From JAUNQW01 sp043424615 (lineage in GTDB: Bacteria > Bacillota > Bacilli > Lactobacillales > Carnobacteriaceae_A), in NCBI GenBank assembly GCA_043424615.1, contig JBHWOX010000021.1:1-59585 (forward strand): a stretch of DNA of 59,585 nucleotides, in the 5' to 3' direction. Shown piece by piece: positions 16,860 through 25,231 of this stretch; within the stretch, counting starts at the first letter, position 1; each line of letters begins with the position of its first letter. The notes below the pieces were generated by a model. It had not been told where the DNA came from and ran no database searches. It worked only from the letters and a program-made list of their open reading frames with translations. A program made the translations under genes and the position numbers.

Positions 16860-17966
16860 TTAGGCCGCTCCTTTCATTTCAGCTTCTTTTGACACTTTAA
16901 TAATGCGATTTTGTTTCCACTTGCTCAAGAAAGCTTGGGAAGCAATGAGGACAATGATAATGGCTTGAACCACTGAAACAATCTCAGCTGGAACATCGGT
17001 CGAACGATTCATAATATCGGCTCCGGCACGAATATAGGCCAAGAAGAAAGCTGCTAATGGAACATAAGCCGGGTTGTTTCGCGCTAGAGTTGCGATAATC
17101 ACTCCATCAAAACCATAACCAGGGGAAGAAGTCCAGAGATAGTTGTCATAGATCCCTAGCATTTCAACGGCTCCCCCTAAACCTGCAATGGCTGAACCAA
17201 TGACCTGGGCAAGAACAGTAACAATACCCACGTTAATGCCCGCATAACGAGCAAAGTTTTCGTTCAAACCAACAGCTTTCAAACTATAGCCCCAGCGTGT
17301 TTTGTACATCACTATATAGCTAATCAAAACAATAAGTAATACAATCACAATTCCCCAGTGAATCCGCGTTTTAGGGATTAGTTGTCCTAAATCGACCCCT
17401 TCAGGTAAGGGAAGAGATTGAATAGCCGATGAAGAAGTATCCCGAATCACATTATTCAAAATATAGTTAGCAAAGTGAGAAATCACATAATTAAGCATCA
17501 GGGAATTCACTAAAACGGAAGCATTAAATTTCTCTTCCAACATAGCGGGAACCCATCCCAAGGCCCCTCCGACGACAATCGAACTTAATAAAATCAAGAG
17601 GATGGTCACCAAAGGCGGAAATGGACTAAAAATCCCAATGTAGGCGGCTAGCACAGCTCCAAAATGGAAGGAACTTTCAGAAATTAAGTTAAAACGATTG
17701 GCAGAAAAGGTAATGGCAATAGCCAAACCAGTAAAAGTTAAAGGAATCATGATCTCAATGACACTGCCAAAGCGTCTTAAAGAGGTTAATGGCCCCACGA
17801 ATAGATTATAAACCACATTGATGGGTTCATCCGAGACAAAAACCACCAAGAGTAAGATGATAATTAAAGAAATAGCAATGGCTAAAATTGTTCTTAAAAC
17901 TTCAAATTGTCTTTCTATCTTGCGGATTTCAGACCGCACTGAATTTTTTTGATTCATTTCTGCCAT
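16860..17966 (-). CDS. nucleoside ABC transporter permease (first)
   Basis: A 368-residue membrane protein of the YufP/NupP type. It has an N-terminal cytoplasmic segment of about 30 residues, a series of TM helices, and the ATPase-contact loop YSLKAVGLNENFARYAGIN near 235-255. The start codon overlaps the ATPase stop by one base (TAATG). The SD is an unusually complete GGAGGTGATC, which suggests strong translation coupled to the ATPase gene. Confidence 0.92.
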   Translation of the reverse strand: MAEMNQKNSVRSEIRKIERQFEVLRTILAIAISLIIILLLVVFVSDEPINVVYNLFVGPLTSLRRFGSVIEIMIPLTFTGLAIAITFSANRFNLISESSFHFGAVLAAYIGIFSPFPPLVTILLILLSSIVVGGALGWVPAMLEEKFNASVLVNSLMLNYVISHFANYILNNVIRDTSSSAIQSLPLPEGVDLGQLIPKTRIHWGIVIVLLIVLISYIVMYKTRWGYSLKAVGLNENFARYAGINVGIVTVLAQVIGSAIAGLGGAVEMLGIYDNYLWTSSPGYGFDGVIIATLARNNPAYVPLAAFFLAYIRAGADIMNRSTDVPAEIVSVVQAIIIVLIASQAFLSKWKQNRIIKVSKEAEMKGAA

Positions 17967-19522
17967 TAGTGGATCACCTCCGCAAGCACTTCTGCATCCA
18001 TTCGATCAAGGCCAAGCATATAGCGACCCAATTGGTTCTCATCACAAGTGGAAGCATCTTCGAAATAGGCTGTAATTTCTCCATCGTAAAAGACGACTAA
18101 AGAGTCTGATACGCTGAGAACTTCGTTGATATCTGCCGAGACTAAAAGAATGGCTGTCCCGGCCTTTCTCATCTCTATCAATTCATCATGGATGAAACTG
18201 GCGGCACCGACGTCAATCCCTCGGGTCGGCTGGTCAGCAATTAATAATTCAATATCGCCTTCCATTTCACGAGCAGCGACAACTTTTTGAACATTCCCTC
18301 CCGATAACATTCGGACGGGTGTTTTTTCACTGTCTGTTCTGATTTGGAAATCTTCAATCAGCTGGCGGGAAAAATCATTAATTTTTTTAGCATCCATCAA
18401 CAGTTTTGAATTGAATTCGTTTTTATCATAGTTCAAAGCGATGAGATTGCTTTCAATACTCCCATCTGGCATAACTCCTAGGGAATTACGGTCTTCTGGA
18501 ATATGCTTCATCTTTAAATTTCGACGTTGTTTGATTCCATTTTGGACTTGGAGTTTTTGACCGTTGAGATAGATATCACCCTTATAACTGTCATTCAAGC
18601 CAGCGATACTATCGATTAATTCTCTTTGACCATTTCCTTCCACCCCAGCAATTCCAAGAATTTCCCCATGGCGTACATCAAAGGAAACATCATTGACCAC
18701 CAGATTTAACTCGTCATTTAAAACATTCAAATGGTCGACTTTCAAGGCAATATCAGTGGGTTGGGCTTTGGTTTTTTTGACTTGTGATACCACGTCACGT
18801 CCCACCATTAAGCGGGAAAGTTCATCAATGGTCACATCAGACAGATCATAAGAACCAATCCCATTACCCGCTCTCAATACGGTCCCCCGACTACAAATGG
18901 CTTTGACTTCATTTAATTTATGAGAAATAAACACAATGGTATGGCCCGCATCACGTAAATATTTTAACTGGACAAATAATTCTTCCGTTTCTTGAGGAGT
19001 TAAAACGGCTGTCGGTTCATCTAGGATTAAGATTTTGGCACCGCGGGTCAAGGCTTTTAATATTTCAACTTTTTGTTTTTGCCCCACACTGATGTCCCGA
19101 ACTTTTTGATCGGCTTGAATATTAAATTTATACTTTTTAGCCTCTTCTTCAACAAATTGACGGGCTTGCTTATAATCCAAGGCAATACCTTTAGAAGGTT
19201 CCATCCCTAAAATGATATTTTCAGTCACCGTTAGATTAGGATCCAACATAAAATGCTGGTGAACCATCCCGATACCACTCTTAATGGCATGCAGAGAATC
19301 TTTGAATTGGATTTCTTGACCTTCTAAATAAATCTTACCCTCAGTGGGTTGTTCACTACCGAATAAAATTTTCATTAAAGTGGATTTTCCTGCACCGTTT
19401 TCACCAAGAATGGCATGAATTTCGTTATACTTTAGTGAAAGATTAACATTTTTATTGGCCACAACACCATTGGGGTAGACTTTAGTAATGTCTTTCATTT
19501 CTAAAATATAATCTGTAGACAT
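17966..19522 (-). CDS. nucleoside ABC transporter ATP-binding protein (two ABC domains)
   Basis: A 518-residue ATPase with tandem ABC domains, like NupO/YufO and RbsA/MglA. Domain 1 has Walker A GENGAGKSTLMK near 35-46, signature SVGQKQKVEI and Walker B ILILDEPTAVLTP. Domain 2 has a degenerate Walker A (GVEGNGQRELI), signature LSGGNVQKVVAAREM and LLIADQPTRGID. ATG at 19522 is chosen, with GGAGG six bases upstream. It lies 123 bases after the BMP lipoprotein gene, and that gap contains a stable hairpin. Confidence 0.94.
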   Translation of the reverse strand: MSTDYILEMKDITKVYPNGVVANKNVNLSLKYNEIHAILGENGAGKSTLMKILFGSEQPTEGKIYLEGQEIQFKDSLHAIKSGIGMVHQHFMLDPNLTVTENIILGMEPSKGIALDYKQARQFVEEEAKKYKFNIQADQKVRDISVGQKQKVEILKALTRGAKILILDEPTAVLTPQETEELFVQLKYLRDAGHTIVFISHKLNEVKAICSRGTVLRAGNGIGSYDLSDVTIDELSRLMVGRDVVSQVKKTKAQPTDIALKVDHLNVLNDELNLVVNDVSFDVRHGEILGIAGVEGNGQRELIDSIAGLNDSYKGDIYLNGQKLQVQNGIKQRRNLKMKHIPEDRNSLGVMPDGSIESNLIALNYDKNEFNSKLLMDAKKINDFSRQLIEDFQIRTDSEKTPVRMLSGGNVQKVVAAREMEGDIELLIADQPTRGIDVGAASFIHDELIEMRKAGTAILLVSADINEVLSVSDSLVVFYDGEITAYFEDASTCDENQLGRYMLGLDRMDAEVLAEVIH

Positions 19523-19583
19523 AGCTACCTCCATTTTCTTTTTGCTTTATTTCTCTTTTATCTTCTTTTTCATTGAACCGAAA

Positions 19584-19629
19584 GAAAAGCGAAAAACGCA
19601 TTGAGCGATTCATACGTTTGTCGCTTTTC
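19584..19629 (-). promoter_or_regulatory. intercistronic hairpin between BMP lipoprotein and ABC ATPase genes
   Basis: Arms at 19621-19629/19584-19592 (GAAAAGCGA with TCGCTTTTC) and 19615-19619/19594-19598 (AAACG/CGTTT), with one mismatch and a 16-base loop. No T-run follows, so it is more likely an RNA-processing or stabilising element than a full terminator. It would favour more binding-protein mRNA than permease/ATPase mRNA. Confidence 0.65.
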
Positions 19630-19645
19630 GGCTGATCTTTATTCT

Positions 19646-20743
19646 TTATTCAGCAGTTACAGATTGTTCAACTGCTGCGATTTCTTCATCAGACATGTCA
19701 TAGGCACTCATGACTTCGATTTCACCATCAATGATTTTTTGTTCGATCTCTTTAACTTCATTGATTAATGATTCATCATAAGCCGCTTGGAAGTATTCGT
19801 TATCTGCCAAGCCAACCCCACCTTCAGCTAAACCAAGGTAGTCTGTTTTTCCTGTTTCTAATTTACCATCTAAGCGTAAGCCAATCGCACGGTGGAGTGA
19901 CTCTCCAACATTTTTAAGAACTGATGTTGGAATGACTTGAGCATAGTCTTCTTGACCAGAGGCAGCATACATGGCAGCTTGGTCAGAGTCCACACCTAAA
20001 ACTTGGCGATCTTGTTCAACTGCTGCTTCGATCAAGCCAACACCTGAACCTCCGGCAACGTTGAAGACGATAGAAGCATCTTGGTTGAATTGAGAGAGTC
20101 CTAATTCTTTTCCTTTAGCAGAGTCGTCCCAAGCCCCGACGAAAGAAGAACTAATCTTAATGTCTGGTTGAGCAGCTTGAGCCCCTTGAGCATAACCCAC
20201 ATAGAAGTCACGGATAATGTTAGTGTCCATTCCACCTAAAAATCCGATGGTACCAGTGTCAGAAGTAGAAGCTGATAAGTAGCCTCCTAAGTAAGAAGCT
20301 TCGTTGGCACTGTAGACAATAGAATAAACATTGTCATATTCGCCTGCTTCATAATCAAAATCTGTATCGAATAACCAGAAGTTAGTATCTGGATAATCTG
20401 GTGCGTATTCAGCAACTGTATCAACAAATTGAGAAGGAACGATAATGACATCATAGCCTTGGTCAGCAGCATCTAAGAAGTTGCCTTCCATTCGGGACAA
20501 GTCTGAACCGTATTCAACTACTTCCGTGTTAATGCGGTCGCCATATTCTTCTTTAGCCGCTTCAATACCTGCAACGGCAGAGTCATTGAATGATAAGTCT
20601 CCAGTTGTTTCGACTAACAATACAATATCCAAAGTGTCTTCTTCTGAGCTTGCGCTGTCTCCACTTGAGTCAGTATTTCCCCCACAAGCCACTAAGACTA
20701 ATGCCACTAATAGAACAGACAACCATTTGATATATTTTTTCAC
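19646..20743 (-). CDS. BMP-family nucleoside-binding lipoprotein (copy 1)
   Basis: A 365-residue solute-binding lipoprotein of the BMP/PnrA/BmpA family, which binds purine and pyrimidine nucleosides. Signal peptide MKKYIKWLSVLLVALVLVAC with lipobox LVAC (Cys20). Family blocks: SFNDSAVAGIEAAKEEYG, FWLFDTDFDYEAG, GFLGGMDTNIIRDFYVGY, VFNVAGGSGVGLIEAA and VDSDQAAMYAASGQ. The start is GTG with AAGGGG upstream. The neighbouring gene at 20798 is a paralogue with the same motifs. Exported and membrane-anchored; feeds the ABC transporter downstream. Confidence 0.95.
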   Translation of the reverse strand: MKKYIKWLSVLLVALVLVACGGNTDSSGDSASSEEDTLDIVLLVETTGDLSFNDSAVAGIEAAKEEYGDRINTEVVEYGSDLSRMEGNFLDAADQGYDVIIVPSQFVDTVAEYAPDYPDTNFWLFDTDFDYEAGEYDNVYSIVYSANEASYLGGYLSASTSDTGTIGFLGGMDTNIIRDFYVGYAQGAQAAQPDIKISSSFVGAWDDSAKGKELGLSQFNQDASIVFNVAGGSGVGLIEAAVEQDRQVLGVDSDQAAMYAASGQEDYAQVIPTSVLKNVGESLHRAIGLRLDGKLETGKTDYLGLAEGGVGLADNEYFQAAYDESLINEVKEIEQKIIDGEIEVMSAYDMSDEEIAAVEQSVTAE

Positions 20744-20797
20744 GATTTTCCCCTTCCATCGTATAGACTTCAACAACAATAAATTTTATCTCTTCTG

Positions 20798-21934
20798 CTA
20801 TTCAGCAGCAGAGTTTTTAAACTTTTGATATTCTTCATCCGTCATGTCAAAAGCTGACCCAACTTCAATTTCCCCGTTGATGATTTGCTTTTTAAGGTCG
20901 CTCGCTTTTTTGATGAGTTCTCCACTATAGGCTTCGTAGAAATAAGCATTATCAGCTAAACCGACACCATCTTCAGCTAAGCCAACTGACTGCACTTGAC
21001 CATAGTCAATCTCGCCTGCCAATTCACTTTCTACAGCTAAATTTAAGGATTCTCCTATGTTTTTCATCACAGAGGTTGGAATTCTTTCGGCGTATAAGCT
21101 TTGGCCTCGGGCAGCAAAGATAGCCGCTTGGTCTAAGTCGACACCTAAAACTTGACCATCTTTTTCAACAGCGGCTTCAATTAAACCAATCCCGGCACCT
21201 GCGGCCACGTTAAAGACCATGGAGGCTCCTTGGTCAAACAATTCTGCCCCTAGTTCTTTCCCTTTGGCGTGGTCTTCAAAGTTCCCAACTTCAGCCGATA
21301 CGACTTTAATATCTGGGTCAGCCGCTCGGGCTCCTTCCACATAGCCGACATAAAAGTCTCGAACCTCTACCATGTCACGCCCACCTAAGAAACCGATAAT
21401 GCCCGTATCTGAAGTAGCCGCTGCCAAGTAGCCTCCAATATAAGCTGCTTCGTTGGCATTATAGTGAATGGACATCACATTCTCTAAATTACCTTGAGAG
21501 TAATCCATCTCATTGTCATACAACCAAAACTTGGTGTCAGGATATTGCTCAGCAAATTTTATGACCAACTCTTCCAAGTCAGTGGATCCCACAATGACGT
21601 CGAAATCATTTTCTGCCGCTTCTAAGAAAGCATTTTCAATTCGATCTTGGTATTCAAACTGGCGCAAATAAACAGCATCGCCGTAGTCTTCTTTTACTTT
21701 TCTAAAACCACTAATAGCCGCATCATTGAAGGAATAGTCTCCTTCCTCACCGACCACTAAGGCAATGCGCAAGGGATCATCTTGCCCGGTGGCTTCTTTT
21801 TCATTCTCAGCTGTTTCAACTGAACCACTATCATTTTTTCCTTCTTGAGTGCTTCCATTTTGATTTGCTTGCTGACAACCGACGACTAGGAAAGCGACTA
21901 AAAAGACCAGCACAGCTTTCAATATTTTTTTCAT
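20798..21934 (-). CDS. BMP-family nucleoside-binding lipoprotein (copy 2)
   Basis: A 378-residue paralogue of the preceding lipoprotein. Signal MKKILKAVLVFLVAFLVVGC has lipobox VVGC (Cys20), followed by an Asn/Gln/Glu-rich linker. BMP blocks: SFNDAAISGFRKVKEDYG, FWLYDNEMDYSQGN, GFLGGRDMVEVRDFYVGY, VFNVAAGAGIGLIEAA and VDLDQAAIFAARGQ. It differs from copy 1 at pocket-proximal positions (SDQ versus LDQ, GGMDTN versus GGRDMV), which hints at a different ligand preference. ATG at 21934 has AAGGTGG upstream. Confidence 0.95.
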   Translation of the reverse strand: MKKILKAVLVFLVAFLVVGCQQANQNGSTQEGKNDSGSVETAENEKEATGQDDPLRIALVVGEEGDYSFNDAAISGFRKVKEDYGDAVYLRQFEYQDRIENAFLEAAENDFDVIVGSTDLEELVIKFAEQYPDTKFWLYDNEMDYSQGNLENVMSIHYNANEAAYIGGYLAAATSDTGIIGFLGGRDMVEVRDFYVGYVEGARAADPDIKVVSAEVGNFEDHAKGKELGAELFDQGASMVFNVAAGAGIGLIEAAVEKDGQVLGVDLDQAAIFAARGQSLYAERIPTSVMKNIGESLNLAVESELAGEIDYGQVQSVGLAEDGVGLADNAYFYEAYSGELIKKASDLKKQIINGEIEVGSAFDMTDEEYQKFKNSAAE

Positions 21935-21963
21935 CTTTTCCACCTTTTATTTTTTCTTGCTCA

Positions 21964-22689
21964 TTAGGCAGGGGCAATTTCTAAAGCTAATTCCATCATT
22001 TGTGAATAAGCGGTTTGACGTTCTTCCGCACTATCTGCTTCTTGAGTGACCAAATTATCACTGACAGTAAATATTCCTAGGGCGCGTTTATTAAATTTTC
22101 GAGCTAACATATATAAGCCAGCCGTTTCCATTTCGACCCCTAGAGTGCCATAATCCATTAAACGTTGGGTGTAGCGTTCATCTTCATTGCCATAAAATTC
22201 ATCCGCTGATTTCACTGCTCCAAAATGAGCCGTCACATTCATTTTTTCCGCCTGTTCTTTGGCGTCAAAAAGTAAATCAAAATCTGGGGTTGGAGCAAAA
22301 GTCGTGTTCCCAAAGTGCCCTTGGAACATTTTTGAATCGGTATGGCAAGCAGTAGCAACAATAATATCTTTTAAGTTAATGTCTGCTTGCATAGCGCCAA
22401 TGGATCCAATACGGATAATGCAATCCACATCATAAAAATCAAATAATTCCGAAAAATAAATAGAAGAGGATGGCATCCCCATGCCGGATCCCATAACAGA
22501 GACACGTTTGCCTTTATAATCTCCCGTATAGCCGAGCATGCCCCGCGTTTGGTTGAATAGCTTGGCATCTTCTAAGAAATTTTCCGCTATGAATTTTGCT
22601 CGTAAGGGGTCGCCAGGCATCAAAACAGTTGAGGCAATTTCTGAAGGATCTTTGGCATCAATATGTGGTGTAGGTATGTTTTGACTCAT
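21964..22689 (-). CDS. deoD: purine-nucleoside phosphorylase, DeoD type
   Basis: Phosphorolyses purine (deoxy)ribonucleosides to base plus (deoxy)ribose-1-phosphate. A 241-residue, hexameric-type enzyme. Motifs: VLMPGDPLRAKFIAE near 23-37, the phosphate-binding GSGMGMPSSSIY, IRIGSIGAM near 92-100, and GVEMETAGLYMLA with GIFTVSDNL near the C-terminus, including the catalytic Asp. Only five bases separate it from rbsK. It links nucleoside uptake by the downstream transporter to DeoB and the pentose phosphate pathway. Confidence 0.96.
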   Translation of the reverse strand: MSQNIPTPHIDAKDPSEIASTVLMPGDPLRAKFIAENFLEDAKLFNQTRGMLGYTGDYKGKRVSVMGSGMGMPSSSIYFSELFDFYDVDCIIRIGSIGAMQADINLKDIIVATACHTDSKMFQGHFGNTTFAPTPDFDLLFDAKEQAEKMNVTAHFGAVKSADEFYGNEDERYTQRLMDYGTLGVEMETAGLYMLARKFNKRALGIFTVSDNLVTQEADSAEERQTAYSQMMELALEIAPA

Positions 22690-22694
22690 TGCAC

Positions 22695-23585
22695 TTACTC
22701 CTTTAATTTATTTTTGACTTCATCTAACAAGGGAATGGAAGCTACCGCTCCCTTGATGGCTATAGCTAAACTGGAAGCCAGACTGGCCTGGTCTAGGGTA
22801 TGTTGAATGTCGTCTTCCCCTACCAGACCGGCTAGGAAGTAGCCAGTAAAAGTGTCCCCAGCAGCTGTGGTATCTACCACTTGAGTTTTCACCGCTTCTG
22901 CTCGATAGTTTTTACCATTTAATCTCAAGCGTGACCCATGCTCTCCTAAGGTTAATAGGACATTAGCAGAAGGATACAAGTCGTGCATGCTTTGCTCAAT
23001 CTTATCCGCTTCTGTTTGCTGAGTCAGGGCTTGACCTTCCCCTTCATTGATTAGGAAATAATTCACCAAGTCTAAGGGTGCTTGAAAGACATTGTCATTC
23101 ATAGGAGAGGGATTGAAAGCAATCTGATGACCCTCATCACTTGCTTTTTGAATGATGTAAGGAACATTGGACACTTCATTTTGAACGAGTACCAAGACTT
23201 CTTCCTCTTTAAAATCATCAAACACTTGATCAATCATGTCGGTCGTTAATAAGGCATTCGACCCCGCTTCAAAAAGAATACAATTTTCGCCATTATGGTC
23301 AATTTGAATGACCGTGTGTCCACTATGGCCGTTCACTTCTTTCAAATAGCGGGTATCCACCCCTTCATCGACTAAAGCTTGGCGCAAGGCCGCACCATCA
23401 TGACCAATGACTCCGATATGATAGACCTCTCCTCCTGCTCGAGCCAGGGCGATACTTTGATTAAGCCCTTTCCCACCTGAAAACTCTTGGTAGTTAGCAG
23501 TTGAAACGGTTTGACCCGCTGTAACGAAGTCAACCACTTCATAGGTACGGTCTATATTTAATGATCCAAAATTTAATATCTTCAA
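22695..23585 (-). CDS. rbsK: ribokinase
   Basis: PfkB-family kinase of 296 residues; ribose to ribose-5-phosphate, or possibly a nucleoside. Motifs: LNFGSLNIDRTYEV at the N-terminus, FSGGKGLNQSIALARAG near 36-52, LTLGEHGS near 215 and VVDTTAAGDTFTGYFLAG near 236-253 (catalytic Asp in GD). The start is TTG with CAGGAGG five bases upstream; an in-frame ATG 27 bases earlier has no SD. First gene of the seven-gene nucleoside operon, directly behind its promoter. Confidence 0.92.
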   Translation of the reverse strand: MKILNFGSLNIDRTYEVVDFVTAGQTVSTANYQEFSGGKGLNQSIALARAGGEVYHIGVIGHDGAALRQALVDEGVDTRYLKEVNGHSGHTVIQIDHNGENCILFEAGSNALLTTDMIDQVFDDFKEEEVLVLVQNEVSNVPYIIQKASDEGHQIAFNPSPMNDNVFQAPLDLVNYFLINEGEGQALTQQTEADKIEQSMHDLYPSANVLLTLGEHGSRLRLNGKNYRAEAVKTQVVDTTAAGDTFTGYFLAGLVGEDDIQHTLDQASLASSLAIAIKGAVASIPLLDEVKNKLKE

Positions 23586-23625
23586 AATAGCCTCCTGAAA
23601 AGAAAAGCGCATAAAAATAAGCGCA

Positions 23626-23639
23626 TGTATGCGTTTACA
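23626..23639 (-). promoter_or_regulatory. cre-like CcpA site in the nucleoside operon leader
   Basis: TGTAAACGCATACA on the minus strand matches the cre consensus TGWAARCGYTWNCW at 13 of 14 positions. It lies just downstream of the -10 of the rbsK promoter, a position expected to give roadblock or initiation repression when glucose is present. A LacI-type ribose repressor could use a similar site. Confidence 0.68.
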
Positions 23640-23645
23640 TCATTT

Positions 23646-23674
23646 ATAATACACAGACTTTTGTCTTTCGTCAA
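23646..23674 (-). promoter_or_regulatory. promoter of the rbsK-deoD-nucleoside transport operon
   Basis: -35 TTGACG (23669-23674), 17-base spacer, -10 TATTAT (23646-23651) on the minus strand. It begins 19 bases after the glpK stop, so the operon has its own strong promoter independent of glpK. Confidence 0.88.
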
Positions 23675-23692
23675 CGTTATTATGAAAGCTTT

Positions 23693-25198
23693 TTATTCAC
23701 TTTCTTTTGCATAGTAGATGGTCGCCTGGACGGCTTTTTTCCATCCGGCATGAAGACGCTCAGCTTGGGCTTTAGGCATTTTCGCTTGGAAAATATCCCC
23801 TTCTTCCGTTAGGCTTTGCAATTGGTCTAAATCCTTCCAGAATCCAACGGCTAAACCAGCCAAATAAGCGGCTCCTAAAGCAGTTGTTTCAACATTTTTT
23901 GCGCGGACAATTTTACTCTGGGAGAGGTCTGCTTGAAACTGCATTAAATAATTGTTTTCACTGGCTCCCCCATCCACATGCAATTCTTCAATCTCTAAGT
24001 CGGTATCCTGGGACATGGTTTCTAAAACATCCTGCGATTGATAGGCCATGGCTCTGAGGACGGCCTGGGCAAAATCAGCATCGCTAGTCGACCGATTGAT
24101 GCCGTATATAGCCCCCCTGGCATTGGATTCCCAATAGGGCGCAGCTAAACCGGTAAAAGCGGGAACGATATACAAGTCATCAGCATGCTGAGCTTTTTTA
24201 GCCATAGCTTCACTGTCAGCCGATCTTTTTAAAAGTTTTAAGCCATCTCTTAACCATTGGACGGCACTACCCGTGACAAACACCGACCCTTCCAAGGCAT
24301 AATGGACCTGATCATCAATGACATAGGCAATAGTCGTGGCCAACCGATGTTTAGAAATGGGAGCTTGATCTCCTAAATTCATGACGACAAAAGAACCGGT
24401 TCCATATGTATTTTTAGTCATTCCCGCATGGAAGCAGAGCTGGCCAAAAAGAGCCGATTGTTGGTCTCCAGCCATGCCTGAAATTGGAATACGTTGGCCA
24501 AAAAAGCGTCGTTCAGCCGTATAGCCATAAATTTCCGAATTAGACCGCACTTCTGGCAAAATAGCAGAAGGGATATGGAGTAAGTCTAAGATTTCTTGGT
24601 CCCATTCCAAATCGTGGATATTGAATAACATGGTCCGAGCAGCATTGGAGTAGTCTGTAGCATGGACCTGGCCGTCCGTTAATTTATATAGCAGCCATGA
24701 ATCAATGGTGCCGAACATGAGCTCTCCTTTTTCTGCCCTTTCTTGAGCCCCTTCCACCTGGTCTAAAATCCAACGAATTTTGGTGGCCGAATAATAAGAA
24801 TCAATCAGTAAGCCCGTTTTTTCCTGGATCCCATCCTGGTAACCCGCGTCAATGAGATCATCAGCAATGGCTTGGGTCTGGCGGGATTGCCACACGATAG
24901 CATGGCAAATAGGTTCACCGCTTTCCCGGTCCCAGATGACGGTAGTCTCTCGCTGGTTAGTTATACCTATGGCGGCAATATCTTGGGGAAGAAAATCTCC
25001 CATAATCATCACATCGGCCATCACCGATTGAACACTCCGCCATATTTCAATTGCATCATGTTCAACCCAACCAGATTGAGGAAAATACTGCTTAAATTCT
25101 TCCTGACTCTGAGCTCGGATTTGGCCAGTTTGGTCAACAATCATAGCGCGACTGCTGGTCGTACCTTGATCAATTGCTAAAATAAATTGTTCTTTCAT
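23693..25198 (-). CDS. glpK: glycerol kinase (Arg at the HPr-phosphorylated His position)
   Basis: A 501-residue FGGY kinase making glycerol-3-phosphate. Motifs: AIDQGTTSSRAMIVD near 8-22, NQRETTVIWD near 81-90, the GMAGDQQSALFGQ block near 241-253, and NTYGTGSF. In Enterococcus and B. subtilis GlpK the sequence just before FFG is YHFFG, whose His is phosphorylated by HPr to activate the enzyme. Here it is ERRFFG (Arg231, codon 24506-24508). No glpO or glpF is nearby. It follows a HAD gene by 33 bases. Confidence 0.95.
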   Translation of the reverse strand: MKEQFILAIDQGTTSSRAMIVDQTGQIRAQSQEEFKQYFPQSGWVEHDAIEIWRSVQSVMADVMIMGDFLPQDIAAIGITNQRETTVIWDRESGEPICHAIVWQSRQTQAIADDLIDAGYQDGIQEKTGLLIDSYYSATKIRWILDQVEGAQERAEKGELMFGTIDSWLLYKLTDGQVHATDYSNAARTMLFNIHDLEWDQEILDLLHIPSAILPEVRSNSEIYGYTAERRFFGQRIPISGMAGDQQSALFGQLCFHAGMTKNTYGTGSFVVMNLGDQAPISKHRLATTIAYVIDDQVHYALEGSVFVTGSAVQWLRDGLKLLKRSADSEAMAKKAQHADDLYIVPAFTGLAAPYWESNARGAIYGINRSTSDADFAQAVLRAMAYQSQDVLETMSQDTDLEIEELHVDGGASENNYLMQFQADLSQSKIVRAKNVETTALGAAYLAGLAVGFWKDLDQLQSLTEEGDIFQAKMPKAQAERLHAGWKKAVQATIYYAKESE

Positions 25199-25231
25199 TG
25201 CTCTCCCTTCTCATGCTTAAGGCTAACTGGT

